The notes under the pieces are model-generated. The model was not told the origin of the DNA, ran no database searches, and saw only the letters and a program-made list of their open reading frames with translations. A program made the position numbers and the translations under genes. This document shows, piece after piece, positions 37,401 to 46,197 of a stretch of DNA of 64,000 nucleotides. The DNA lies in NCBI RefSeq assembly GCF_025370935.1, contig NC_133499.1, positions 6,164,234-6,228,233 on the forward strand. The letters are read 5' to 3'. The first letter of the stretch is position 1. Each line of letters starts with the position of its first letter. The stretch comes from Choristoneura fumiferana. Lineage: Eukaryota; Arthropoda; Insecta; Lepidoptera; Tortricidae.

Positions 37401-40400
37401 TCTGACGAATCGTGCATCGACTATATGCTCATCATGAAAGAACTGGGTAAACGTGGGAAGATGCCCGATTATGTCGCGATCAAATATATTATCGACGGTA
37501 TAAGAGACGACCCAATGAAGAAAATGATGTTATATGGAGTGACAACATATTCTGAGTTAAAAGAAAAATTCAAAATTTACGAGACGATTAAAGAAGATTT
37601 GAAAACTAAGAAGACCCCAAATTTGCCTAACCAAGAATTTAGAAACAAGCCGAAAAGTAAGTGTTACAGTTGCGGAGAGAATAACCACATGTCCAATGAG
37701 TGCCCGCACAAGCCTAAAGGACTAAAATGTTTCCGGTGCAATGAATTTGGTCACATTTCATCACAATGTACATCGACGGCAGGTACAAGTAAAAGTCACC
37801 AAAGGCAAAATGGCGGATCAGCGGCGAGTCACATGTGTGTTCAAAAGAATTCGAATACAACGGGAAATAACAACATTCCGAACGGGAACAAGAGCGAACG
37901 ACAGAACGAGACTGAGACTTCATTCGGTTCGGTCAAGATGGCGGCAATGACGGCGCCACAGGAGACGACTGTAGCGAATGACATGAGTGACAACAACAAT
38001 GTCAACGATGATGGCGGACGGCCGACGTATAATCGTAAACCGATGAAAGAAATTATTTTATTTGGAAAAAGTATTAGTGCATTGATAGACTCAGGAAGTG
38101 ACATAATTAATTTCGATTGACTGTTTACAAGCTTTGAACGCGCCAAAATATGAACAGAGCGTGATTTCTTTGAGTGGACTTGGTTCGACGCGTGTTTATT
38201 CGTTAGGTTTTATCAAAACAAACATTTTTATAGATGAACAATGTTTCGAAGACGTAGTTTTACATATTGTGCCTAGGAATGTGATGCCGTTTTCTGTAAT
38301 TTTAGGCCAAGATTTTTTAAAGAATGTAACGTTTGTTATGGAAGGCAGTCGAGTACTTTTATTAAAGTCTAGTAATGATTGGTACCGTAACTTTATGTGT
38401 AGTTTTTGTGTTTCCGATGTTATAGGTTACATGAAGGATCCAGAGTTACAAGAGGAGGTAAGACAAGTTGTTGAGACGTATCGGCCTAACAAGACGAAAG
38501 AGGCTCCAGTTCAGTTGCGCATTACATTGAAGGATGACGTCCCGGTTGCGCAACGACCACGACGGCTGGCTTGGCCGAGCAACAAGAGGTTGAGCGTCAG
38601 GTGAAACAATGGCTAGAAGACGGGGTGGTTCGGGTAAGTTATTCCGAGTACGCTAGCCCATTGGTGCTTGTCAAGAAGAAGGATGGTAGCACTAGAATTT
38701 GTGTTGATTATCGACAGATAAACAAAAAGATGGTGAAAGACGAATATCCGTTGCCAGTCATAGGAGATCATATTGATAAGCTGGCAAAGGGAAGGGTGTT
38801 TAGTACAATTGATTTGAAGAATGGGTATTTTCATTTGACAGTTCACGAAGACTCTGTCAAATATACTGCGTTTGTGACACATAACGGGCAATACGAATTT
38901 TTAAAGGCTCCGTTTGGTTTATCGGTATGTCCAAAGGTGTTCACAAGATTTATTAATGCGATTTTCAGAGATTTGATTGAGATGGGAATTGTTCTGATTT
39001 TTATTGATGACGTCATTATAATTGCAGAGGACGAGACACAAGCCGTTGAACGACTTAAGTTAGTACTAGTAAGAGCATCTCAGTATGGACTCGAGATTAA
39101 CTGGAAGAAGGCGCAACTGATCCAAAGGAAGGTGGAGTACCTTGGTCATGTTGTGGAGGACGGAACTGTGCAACCAACACCAGAAAAGATAGATGCTGTG
39201 GTAAGATTTCCTCAACCTACTAACGTGAAGCAGTTACATGGATTTGTTGGTTTAGCATCGTACTTCAGGAAGTTTATCCAAAACTTTGCTCTTATTGCAC
39301 GACCTTTAACAGAATTGCTTAAGAAAGATGTTGATTTTACATTTGGTGAACCTCAGAAAGCAGCGTTTAACATGTTGAAGAAGGAACTGATAAGTAAGCC
39401 TGTATTAAGAATTTTTGACCCATGTTTGTACACAGAATTGCACACGGATGCATCGATGTACGCAGTAGCTGCTATTTTACTTCAACGATGTCCAGATGAC
39501 AACCATATGCACCCAGTGTATTATATGAGCAGGAAGACTAATGACGCAGAACAGAAGTACACGAGTTACGAGCTTGAGGCTTTAGCAATAATTGAAGGAG
39601 TGAAGAAATTTAGACATTATTTATACGGACTAAAATTTAAATTATTACTGATTGCCAGGCTTTTGAGATGACGCTGAGGAAAAAAGATTTAACTACCCGA
39701 GTAGCTCGATGGGTATTAGTACTACAGGAGTACGACTATGAAATAGTACATCGTACAGGATCGCAGATGAAACATGTTGATGCTTTGAGTAGATATGTCG
39801 GAGTAGTTACCAGAGAATTCCATGAGCAGATCAAGAAAGCTCAAGAACTAGATTGTGGCTTAAGGGCGATTCGAGAAATTTTGAAAGAAAAACCATACAT
39901 GGATTACTGTATGCAGAATGATATACTCTACAAAGGACTGCAATTAGTCATTCCACAGGGAATGGAAGGTGATATCATAAAAAGAGTACATGAGAATGGA
40001 CATTTTGAAAAAAGAAGATGGTGGAGTTAATTAGTAGAGATTATCACATACAAGATTTACATAAGAAGATAGACGAGTTTATGGTCACATGCATTCCATG
40101 TCTGCTGGCGACTAAGAAGAGTGGAAAACAAGAAGGTTTTCTTCATTGCATTGATAAGGGCAGTATTCCATTGCACACACTACATTGCGATCATATTGGA
40201 CCTTTATCTGAAACAAAGAAGCAGTATAACTATATACTTACGATTGTTGACGCATTCACGAAGTTTGTTTGGGTATTCCCAACTAAGAGTACAACGGCGA
40301 AAGAGACATTGGACAAGCTAAGGATACATCAACAGGCTTTTGGTAATCCTTATAGACTTATTACAGATCGAGGAGCTGCGTTTACGAGCAACGAGTTTAA

Positions 40401-43400
40401 GGAATATTGTCAGACGGAGAATATTCAACATACGCTTATTACGACTGGAATTCCAAGAGGAAACGGACAAGTTGAAAGAATCCATCGCATTTTGGTATCA
40501 GTATTGACGAAGCTGTGCATTTCAGATCCAGGACTGTGGTATAAGCATGTTGCGAGACTGCAGACAGCTCTTAATAGCACGTATCAAAGAAGTATCGATA
40601 CGACACCATTTGAACTGATGTTTGGAACGAAAATGCGAACAAAGGAAGATATTGAAATATACGATATGTTATTGCAAGAGGAACGAGATGCTTATATCTG
40701 TAACCGAGAGCAGCTACGATGTTCAGCGAAGGCGCAGATATTGAAGGTGCAAGAAGAAAATAGACGTAACTACAATAAACGACGCAAAGTTAGCACATTG
40801 TATCATGTTGGAGATCGTGTGGCTATCATGAGGACGCAGTTTGGTACATGTTTGAAATTGAAACCTAAATTTCTGGGACCCTACCGCGTGACAGCCGTGA
40901 CGGGCAAGGACCGGTACGACGTAGAGAAGGCAGACAGTTCGACAGAAGGACCCACTCGTACTTCTACGTCAGCTGATTACATGAAGCCGTGGCCTAGGGG
41001 TCAATGAACTGCGGGTCAGTCAAAAGACGTTATGCTGCACTGCATAAGGTAGAGTTTTTATTTCTTATGTTTTTCGGTTTCACGAAAAGTATTCGACTGA
41101 CTGCCCCACAAACGAATTTTTTTTTTTTTTGATTGATGAGTTGAGATGTTTATGATGAGATGTCTACTTAGGTGTTACTGTTAAGAGTTTGTTTTATTAT
41201 TTAGATGGATGACGGTTTAGTTTTGTTTTCAGTATAGGTAAGTTTGTTTAAAGATGTTTTGCATTGTGTAACTTTAGGTACGGTGTGCCCGAGGACAGGC
41301 ACAAGCAGGAAGGCCGAGCTGTAGGAATGAGTGATATGCTGAATGACTGATTGAATGTGATGATCGAATGAGGGAGATGGAGTGAATGAGTGTCGAGGAG
41401 AAAGACGTAAGACGTGTGTGCGAAAGGACGTGTTGATTGGTTATTTTAATTAAGATTGTGTTTCTTTGAGTTTTATTGAATTATATTTTATCTCGCCAAC
41501 TAAGGTGTTTTCTTAAAGTAAAACTCTACATTGTATTTGTCAATGACAAAACCAAGTTGGACTATACTTGGTTTGGATAGGTAAGTAAACAAAACAACGT
41601 CTTAAGCATTGAAATTCCCCCATTAAACTATCTAAACATTTACATTTCTATATTGAAATAAACTAGTCTAGTTTTTATTACAATGATAGATAAATAAAAT
41701 ATTTAAAATCTTTGAATGTGCTGTGGTGTTGGGCGTTAAGGAAACGTGTAGCTCGGTTCAGAGTAGTTATTAATGGGAGCTTAAGCTTAAGAGTTCATAC
41801 ATATACTAATTTATTAAATGCGAAAGAGTGTGTGTTTGATTATATGTATGTTTGTCCGTCTCTCACGTCGAAACGGAGCGACGGATCGACGTGATTTTTG
41901 GCATAGAGATAGTTTATAGGCTACTTTTTATCTCGAAGAATGCACAGTTCCCGAGCAGAAGGCGAAACCGCGGGCAAAAGCTAGTTATATATAAAGGGAT
42001 GGAGTGGAAGTGTGTGAGTGCACACTACAGTACCAAGTTTGGCAGCTGGCTTGTTTACATTTAGTTAAACACCTATCCAAACCAAGTATAGTTATGGCAT
42101 ATAGGTACTACCGATCACCGAAGTTACGTACAACGGCCAAACGACGTCGTTTTTCAACGTCGACATAAAGACAGTCCACGATAAAATCCGGGCATGCCTG
42201 ATCTGGTGTATCTTTGTCATGGATGCTAATTTTCAAGCAGCACTTTTTGGAGTTCCAGAAGCCAAAATTGCAAAAATGGAACCCCTATAGTTTCGCCATG
42301 TCTGTCTGTCTGTCTGTCCGTCCTCCGTATGTCACAGGCATTTTACTGCGAAAACTACAAGGTGTATATCAATGAAATTTGGAGTACAGATGTCTTGTCA
42401 AGCCGCTATTTAGTTTTGTAGTTAAGAGCGTTTATTCCTGCTGAGCTGGCAACGTTGCATTTTTGTTATTTTCTCGATTATTCCATAAAAATTGAATGAA
42501 AATTAATAATGTCGTCTGATAGAACAACAATGTCTGTCCGTCCGTCCGCGGCTTTGCTAGAAAGCTGTAATTTTGCAACGAATATGTATTATGTATTATT
42601 ATGTATGTATGTATTAAATTTCCTTCCTCCTTCCTCCTCTTAGAGAGGCTCAAAGTCACGCAACGAGCTATGGAGAGAGCTATGCTTGGAGTTTCTTTGC
42701 GCGATAGAATTCGGAATACGGAAATTCGTCGAAGAACTAAAGTCACTGACATAGCTGGAAAAATATGCAAATTGAAGGGCAATGGGCAGGCCACATCGCT
42801 CGAAGAATAGATAACCGTTGGGGGAGAAAAGTCTCTCGAGTGGCGACCACGAACCGGAAGACGAAGCGTTGGCAGGCCTCCCACCAGGTGGACTGACGAC
42901 ATCGTGAGAGTAGCGGGAAACCGGTGGATGCAAGTGGCGAGTTGTCGTTCATTGTGGCGTTCTAAGGGGGAGGCCTTTGTCCAGCAGTGGACGTCTTCGG
43001 GCTGATGATGATGATGATTAAATTTAATTTACTTACGCTTATGGCATACACACCTGTAGTTTGTCGAACTCCCGCGCAATGATGACGGGCGCGGCGCGCG
43101 TCGACCGTATAGTTGTTAGACCAGACACCGTGGCCGTCGCGTGGTTTAAAGACTGGCTGCGTGCTGCAAAGGATATAGTTAAACTAGAGTTTACCCACGG
43201 CTTCGCACGCGTTAACTATTCGATCTGGTAGTTAGATGGAATTGAAATTCCGGGATTTCACAAAATTCCCCTGGTAATTTCCATAAATTTATATCGTGGT
43301 GTTCATGGAGGCTGTGTTAAGAACAACTGTCCAAAATAACAAGACTCCAAACCCAGCGAATGAAATTTCAAGATTTTATCCACCCACATACTTACCCATG

Positions 43401-44099
43401 ATAATATCGGGCTAAAAAGTGGCCTATGTTTTATTCCAGAGGCCCAGCAATATACCAAATTTCATGACTTTAAGCCGAGCGGTTGTTATTTCGAGATTTT
43501 ATCCCTATCTCGTAGGAATATCGAGATAAAAAGTAGGTTATAAACTAACTTTTTGCATATACTGGGTGATTCCGGGTTTATCGGCAGGAGTGAAAGGGGT
43601 GATGGGGAGATTCACACTGAGCAACTTTTACTATGGGACCAGCCCGAAATCGCGAAAAAAAAACATCTAATCAAGAGATAATTGATCGCTAACTATCCGA
43701 AATGTATGGAATAGCAGTTTTTTTTTGCCATTTCGTGGCTGGTCCCATAGTAAAAGTTGCTCAGTGTGAATCTCCCCATCACCCCTTTCACTCCGGCTCA
43801 TGACCCCGGAATCACCCTGTATATGTAATAGTACCACGTGTTGCTTGTAAAGAAAAAATAAAATCAACCGGAAGATTCTTTGGAGCTAAGTTTACACAAA
43901 TCATTATAGCAAGGAACAGGAGCTCCGCCGGGCGGAGCGTCGACTCACCTATGGCCTCGATCCTCTTGAGCTCCCGACTGGTGCTGAGGAACAGGCCCCG
44001 CATCAGGAACAGGAGGCACGCGACGAAGGCAGTGGGCAGGAGGAGCCACCAGTTCACCAAACATACCACTATGAGAATGGATACTACCTCCAGGAAGAA
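34308..44099 (-). CDS. ABCC4: ABCC transporter, four exons of a second copy or misplaced contig
   Basis: Four exons on the - strand (44099-43949, 43163-43054, 35513-35387, 34417-34308) join in frame: two TMD2 helices with FFLEVVSILIVV and ELKRIEAI, then RSQSLNHATATVSGLTTIRS and IIAREFDKLQ, then DLHSSAW and the last helices. They end at the same exon as exon 2 of contig 1, and no further NBD2 exon follows before the gap. The predicted protein would continue exactly into exon 3 at 7547 on contig 1. So this is either the upstream half of the same gene, inverted by scaffolding, or a truncated inverted duplicate. Confidence 0.85.
35387..35513 (-). CDS. ABCC exon, identical to exon 1 on contig 1
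   Basis: All 127 bases match 81-207 in reverse complement, with acceptor TTGCCCCCAG and donor GTAATA. Confidence 0.92.
35575..35868 (+). mobile_element. SINE-A copy with 10-bp target duplication
   Basis: This is a complete SINE-A from GGCCGTGGTGGCCGAGTGG to GTATATAGGCTGGGAT. GAGTTAATGA flanks both ends (35565-35574 and 35869-35878). Contig 1 has the same target word once (20-29, inverted), without the SINE. Confidence 0.9.
35940..36206 (+). repeat. 92-bp minisatellite, three units
   Basis: Units start at the GAGTGAACGAAAG word (35966, 36058, 36150; spacing 92). Each has CAAAAACAAGCTAGAACCG and GTATACATTCAACAAACG. The fourth unit continues at 36600-36653 and 41536-41570, split by a SINE pair and the Gypsy element. 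Confidence 0.85.
36207..36586. mobile_element. SINE-B inverted dimer with 13-bp target duplication
   Basis: The left half is SINE-B on the - strand (GCACAGAAAAAAAACAG, B box inverted). The right half is SINE-B on the + strand (GTAGCGGTATAGCACGCGG, GACCTGGGTTTCG). Copies of CACTGATGG words fill the centre. TAAGCTAAATAAG flanks the whole unit (36194-36206 and 36587-36599), so the pair inserted or became duplicated as one block. Confidence 0.82.
36654..36868 (+). repeat. Gypsy 5' LTR
   Basis: It is 215 bases long, TG...CA bounded. It precedes the primer-binding site and is almost identical to 41320-41530. Confidence 0.93.
36874..36891 (+). promoter_or_regulatory. Gypsy primer-binding site (tRNA-Pro-like)
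   Basis: TGGGGGCTCGACCGAGAT lies 5 bases after the LTR. It fits the complement of the 3' end of tRNA-Pro with about two mismatches, as used by many retroviruses and some Gypsy elements. Confidence 0.65.
37021..38120 (+). pseudogene. Gypsy Gag and start of protease, frame broken
   Basis: The first ATG (37021) opens MPKETRRNSRRVDFED, and the frame changes between about 37090 and 37130. The main Gag frame (37110-38120) holds a capsid-like region and two zinc knuckles, CYSCGENNHMSNEC and CFRCNEFGHISSQC (about 37662-37768), spaced as C-x2-C-x4-H-x4-C. It then runs into the protease active site (LIDSGSD, about 38080) and stops at TGA 38118. The breaks look like single-base indels. Confidence 0.82.
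38134..38604 (+). pseudogene. Gypsy protease remainder and linker
   Basis: This frame continues the protease (VILGQDFL) and the region leading to reverse transcriptase (APVQLRITLKDDVP). A frame change in 38571-38604 separates it from RT. It has no own start and belongs to the Gag-Pol polyprotein. Confidence 0.78.
38571..39671 (+). CDS. Gypsy reverse transcriptase and RNase H
   Basis: The frame shows WLEDGVVRVSYSEYASPLVL, RICVDYRQINKK, FSTIDLKNGYFHL, LKAPFGL, the catalytic FIDD (about 39000), YLGHVV, and the RNase H start ELHTDASMYAVAAIL with YYMSRKTNDAEQKYTSYELE. All core residues are intact. It ends at TGA 39669 by a frame change into the next part. The RT uses FIDD where YVDD or FIDD is usual for Gypsy. 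Confidence 0.88.
   Translation: MAEQQEVERQVKQWLEDGVVRVSYSEYASPLVLVKKKDGSTRICVDYRQINKKMVKDEYPLPVIGDHIDKLAKGRVFSTIDLKNGYFHLTVHEDSVKYTAFVTHNGQYEFLKAPFGLSVCPKVFTRFINAIFRDLIEMGIVLIFIDDVIIIAEDETQAVERLKLVLVRASQYGLEINWKKAQLIQRKVEYLGHVVEDGTVQPTPEKIDAVVRFPQPTNVKQLHGFVGLASYFRKFIQNFALIARPLTELLKKDVDFTFGEPQKAAFNMLKKELISKPVLRIFDPCLYTELHTDASMYAVAAILLQRCPDDNHMHPVYYMSRKTNDAEQKYTSYELEALAIIEGVKKFRHYLYGLKFKLLLIARLLR
39668..40030 (+). pseudogene. Gypsy RNase H end and integrase zinc-finger start
   Basis: It contains KKDLTTRVARWVLVLQEYDY and HVDALSRY, the end of RNase H and the tether. It then holds the first histidines of the integrase HHCC finger (VHENGHF). A frame change near 40020 leads to the integrase core. 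Confidence 0.78.
40018..41007 (+). CDS. Gypsy integrase
   Basis: This frame holds the CxxC of the zinc finger (CIPCLLAT), the catalytic aspartates (HCDHIGP and ITDRGAAF) and the glutamate (GQVERIHR), and ends with a GPYRVTAV chromodomain-less C terminus (KLKPKFLGPYRV, YMKPWPRGQ). It stops at 41005-41007. About 310 bases of non-coding sequence lie between it and the 3' LTR. Confidence 0.88.
   Translation: MVELISRDYHIQDLHKKIDEFMVTCIPCLLATKKSGKQEGFLHCIDKGSIPLHTLHCDHIGPLSETKKQYNYILTIVDAFTKFVWVFPTKSTTAKETLDKLRIHQQAFGNPYRLITDRGAAFTSNEFKEYCQTENIQHTLITTGIPRGNGQVERIHRILVSVLTKLCISDPGLWYKHVARLQTALNSTYQRSIDTTPFELMFGTKMRTKEDIEIYDMLLQEERDAYICNREQLRCSAKAQILKVQEENRRNYNKRRKVSTLYHVGDRVAIMRTQFGTCLKLKPKFLGPYRVTAVTGKDRYDVEKADSSTEGPTRTSTSADYMKPWPRGQ
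41320..41530 (+). repeat. Gypsy 3' LTR
   Basis: It is 211 bases long, four shorter than the 5' LTR owing to four homopolymer length differences. TTGTA follows. Confidence 0.93.
41571..42639 (+). other. Intron of the contig 2 ABCC copy: repeats, no gene
   Basis: The part 41795-41985 (ATTTATTAAATGCGAAAGAG, GGCTACTTTTTATCTCG, ACCGCGGGCAAAAGCTAG) is a lepidopteran repeat with a helitron-like 3' end. The parts 42270-42360 and 42530-42580 have 'tgtctgtctgtccg' words of the acggaaccc family. Confidence 0.5.
42640..43018 (+). mobile_element. RTE-clade LINE 3' fragment
   Basis: The + strand reads KVTQRAMERAMLGVSLRDRI, NTEIRRRTKVTDIAGKI, then after frame changes RRSVGRPPTRWTDDI and SLWRSKGEAFVQQW, followed by CCAGCAGTGGACGTC and a (GAT)n tail. 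It is dead and 5'-truncated. Confidence 0.8.
43054..43163 (-). CDS. ABCC exon: cytoplasmic loop TIRS region
   Basis: The acceptor is CTTTGCAG and the donor GTGTGT (both on -). The exon encodes RSQSLNHATATVSGLTTIRS and APVIIAREFDKLQ, the ABCC loop before DLHSSAW. It is 110 bases long and starts in phase 1. Confidence 0.9.
43164..43560 (+). other. Intron: unassigned repeat words
   Basis: The sequence has GTTTACCCACGGCTTCGC and GATTTTATCCC/TCTCGTAGG words of a diverged lepidopteran repeat that resembles 53.9-55.6 kb. No gene was seen. Confidence 0.4.
43561..43820. mobile_element. MITE with about 85-bp arms, hairpin
   Basis: ACTGGGTGATTCCGGG...GGAGTGAAAGGGGTGATGGG...CTTTTACTATGGGACCAGCC is inverted at the right end, ending GGAATCACCCTGT. 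ATAT flanks both ends. The arms are almost identical, so the insertion is young or gene-converted. Confidence 0.82.
43922..43938 (-). repeat. Perfect hairpin just after a splice donor
   Basis: The 17-base palindrome GCTCCGCCCGGCGGAGC (on -) starts 10 bases into the intron after the exon 44099-43949. Compare 11254-11270. Confidence 0.8.
43949..44099 (-). CDS. ABCC exon: two TMD2 helices
   Basis: The acceptor is TTGTCCACAG and the donor GTGAGT (on -). The exon encodes FFLEVVSILIVVCLVNWWLL, then FVACLLFLMRGLFLSTSREL and KRIEAI. It is 151 bases long, starts in phase 0 and ends in phase 1, which fits the next exon. Confidence 0.9.
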
Positions 44100-44127
44100 C
44101 TGTGGACAAACATAACAATACACTCAC

Positions 44128-44260
44128 CATCATCATCATCATCCCAGCCTATACACGTCCCACTGCTGGGCACAGGCCTTCTCTCAGAATGAGAGGGCTT
44201 GGGCCGTAGTTCCCACGCGGGCCCACTGCGGATTGGGAACTTCACACACACCATTGAATA
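44128..44260 (-). mobile_element. SINE-A, 3' part
   Basis: On - this reads TTCAATGGTGTGTGTGAAG to CCCAGCAGTGGGACGTGTATA and GGCTGGGATGATGATGATG. The 5' part follows at 44613-44770 after an insertion. Confidence 0.8.
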
Positions 44261-44612
44261 CGGTATTTGACAACTCCTGAATTTGCCATATCTTAATATT
44301 ATTATGAAAATATAGATATACAGACAATGTTTAGCGAAGAGAAAACTTAAATCGGTTGAAAATTGGATTTATAGTGATTTTTTGAAAAATCTATACACCT
44401 GTCTCTTTTTCAAACGCTTTTCTCTATGCAGCAAGTATGGCGCTACTGGCGTATGACGTCACATGCCAGTATGTCTTTCTCTGTCTAATCTTGAATTTCA
44501 AACGTTTATAACTTTGTTATTTGTAAAGGTACCTTAAGAATTGTTTCTCTATTCGATAACAGGCATTGTGTAGTTTTAATTTATAAAACATATACAAAAC
44601 AGTCAAATACCG
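44261..44612. mobile_element. MITE inside SINE-A, TA borders
   Basis: CGGTATTTGAC on the left is inverted on the right (GTCAAATACCG), with TA at both borders. A diverged relative lies in ABCC intron 1 (236-400). Confidence 0.68.
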
Positions 44613-44770
44613 TATTGCTTCCTTCATTTTTTTTTCACCGTAAAGCTCGTGGTATATTTCAAATGTAATTTCGCAATTTGGAAAAACTCAAGAGGTGCGA
44701 GCCGGGGTTTGAAACCAACGGATCCTCTGCTTGAGAGGCCATAGGTCGGACCACTCGGCCACACGGCTCG
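44613..44770 (-). mobile_element. SINE-A, 5' part
   Basis: On - it reads the tRNA-like head (GTGGCCGAGTGGTCCGACC, B box GGTTTCAAACCCC) and the body to GAAGCAAT. Confidence 0.8.
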
Positions 44771-44877
44771 GAAAAATTACAATGCGATACAAATATTATA
44801 CAGTCATACTACCAAAAGATCGATACGGTTCCAAGTTTAAAAAATATGTATACGCGTCTTTATTGACTGAAGATAAT

Positions 44878-45234
44878 TTTGGGTCTTGGATGTTTAATAT
44901 GTATTAAGTACGTATTTGTGCTCAATAAACTTTTTTACCGACACTAATCTGTCCGCGACATTTTCAAACAATTGCAGATTTTTGTAAGCAATAATGTTTT
45001 TTTCTGTAAATTTAATAGATGGTGTACATGAATACATGCCATCCTACGTAAGTTCAAACCATTAAAACCGTGAAATATTCTTGTTGGAAGTACGATTTTT
45101 TTGGTAACGCCAGAGACAATTTTGGTTAACGCAGGAGACGGCCAAAGTGTCGGTAAAATTGTTGATTGGCCCATTATCTATATAAGTATGTTTATCCGTT
45201 GCCTAGTAACCATAGTACAGCTTTGCTTAGTTTG
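44878..45234 (+). mobile_element. SINE-C fragment split by MITE family G, cut by gap
   Basis: GGGTCTTGGATGTTTAATATG at 44880 and TATCTATATAAGTATG at 45176 are consecutive parts of SINE-C. Between them lies a family G MITE in inverted orientation (about 44926-45173: TTTTTTACCGACAC to GATTGGCCC). The SINE is cut at the gap. Confidence 0.72.
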
Positions 45235-45334
45235 NNNNNNNNNNNNNNNNNNNNNNNNNNNNNNNNNNNNNNNNNNNNNNNNNNNNNNNNNNNNNNNNNN
45301 NNNNNNNNNNNNNNNNNNNNNNNNNNNNNNNNNN
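45235..45334. other. Scaffold gap, 100 N
   Basis: Exactly 100 N joins contig 2 and contig 3 at unknown distance. Confidence 0.99.
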
Positions 45335-45850
45335 TCACCCAGCGTGATTTTATCACACAAATCAATCGTCTTCGTTTTTGGCCATACTAAGACACTGCAC
45401 ATCTGACCAGACTTGGAATTGTACATTAATAATAATGCAACAACTGCGGAGGTATCGGCGATATAGACCATTTGATTTTTTCCTGTCCGGCATACTCTTT
45501 GGATAGTTAATCCTGGCTAGTGAAGTTAAAGTGTATCATCAGCTAACGACCCCTCCGCCGCCTCAGTGAATTGTTAAAAAATGTGGACTGTTTTATACCA
45601 ATCTTTAAATATATTAAATACTTTCAAAGAACTTTGACATTACAGTGAAATGTGAAACATACTCTGATGCTCCGATTAACGATTAGTACCTCTGATGTGA
45701 AAATAAAAAGTTGTGAAGTGAATGACTTACGTGACGTGAGTTTAATAAATGGTGTTACAATAAAGAAATAACTGATATGACACAAGAAAATAAAGACTTG
45801 GCTTAAAGGTCTAGTAACAGGCCATAAAATTACAAAAAAAAAAAAAAAAA
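45335..45850 (+). other. Unassigned segment ending in poly(A), directly before the BEL element
   Basis: This sequence has no partner elsewhere in the window and no ORF of note. It ends with 17 A (45834-45850) followed at once by the partial BEL LTR. It has the look of the 3' end of a transcript, but no gene can be named. Confidence 0.5.
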
Positions 45851-45967
45851 TCTTGCTTCAGCTCCGACTCTGTGAATTGTGTGTTTCAAAATTAAATTTA
45901 TTTTAATTATAAAAAGGCCTTTTCCTGGACATAAAATCAGTGCACAACAAACTAAACCTGCTCTACA
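45851..45967 (+). repeat. BEL 5' LTR, R-U5-like part only
   Basis: From TCTTGCTTCAGCTCCGACTC to CTCTACA it matches 52263-52380 with very few differences, but the upstream 60 or more bases of the 3' LTR are missing here. Confidence 0.85.
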
Positions 45968-45970
45968 TAA

Positions 45971-45986
45971 TGGTCCTTCGATAGTG
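45971..45986 (+). promoter_or_regulatory. BEL primer-binding site (candidate)
   Basis: TGGTCCTTCGATAG starts 3 bases after the LTR end. TGGTCCTTCG is complementary to a tRNA 3' end and is placed as expected for BEL elements; the tRNA was not identified. Confidence 0.55.
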
Positions 45987-46197
45987 ATAAAACAAAACCA
46001 GTGAAAAGTGCTCGAAAAAACCAATTACCAATTCAGAGTTTTCATACGGAGCTGCGATACAAGGGCAGCCATCTTGTCGATCATCACGCGATCGCCGCCA
46101 AGATTCTCGGCCGTGGTGACCCGACGAGCAAGCACGATCCTGTCAGTGGGCAAAAGGAAGCGCAATATCGTACTCTCAAATACGACGCGGAAGTACG

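Larger units (their letters stand above)
36654..41530 (+). mobile_element. Ty3/Gypsy LTR retrotransposon, nearly complete, no env
   Basis: The LTRs (36654-36868 and 41320-41530) begin TGTAGGAATG and end CTCTACA, with TTGTA repeated at both borders (36649-36653 and 41531-41535). A primer-binding site for tRNA-Pro-like sequence follows. Gag, protease, reverse transcriptase, RNase H and integrase are present in the usual Gypsy order. There is no third ORF after integrase, so no envelope. Several frame breaks split the coding part. The LTRs differ by one substitution and four one-base homopolymer length changes, so insertion was recent. Confidence 0.93.

Noticed and set aside
38571..38604. Programmed ribosomal frameshift sites in Gypsy or BEL
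   Set aside because: Breaks are several, fall in RT, RNase H and integrase as well, and lie at short homopolymers, so they look like indels rather than signals.
41007..41319. Envelope gene of the Gypsy element
   Set aside because: Only about 310 non-coding bases lie between the integrase stop and the 3' LTR.
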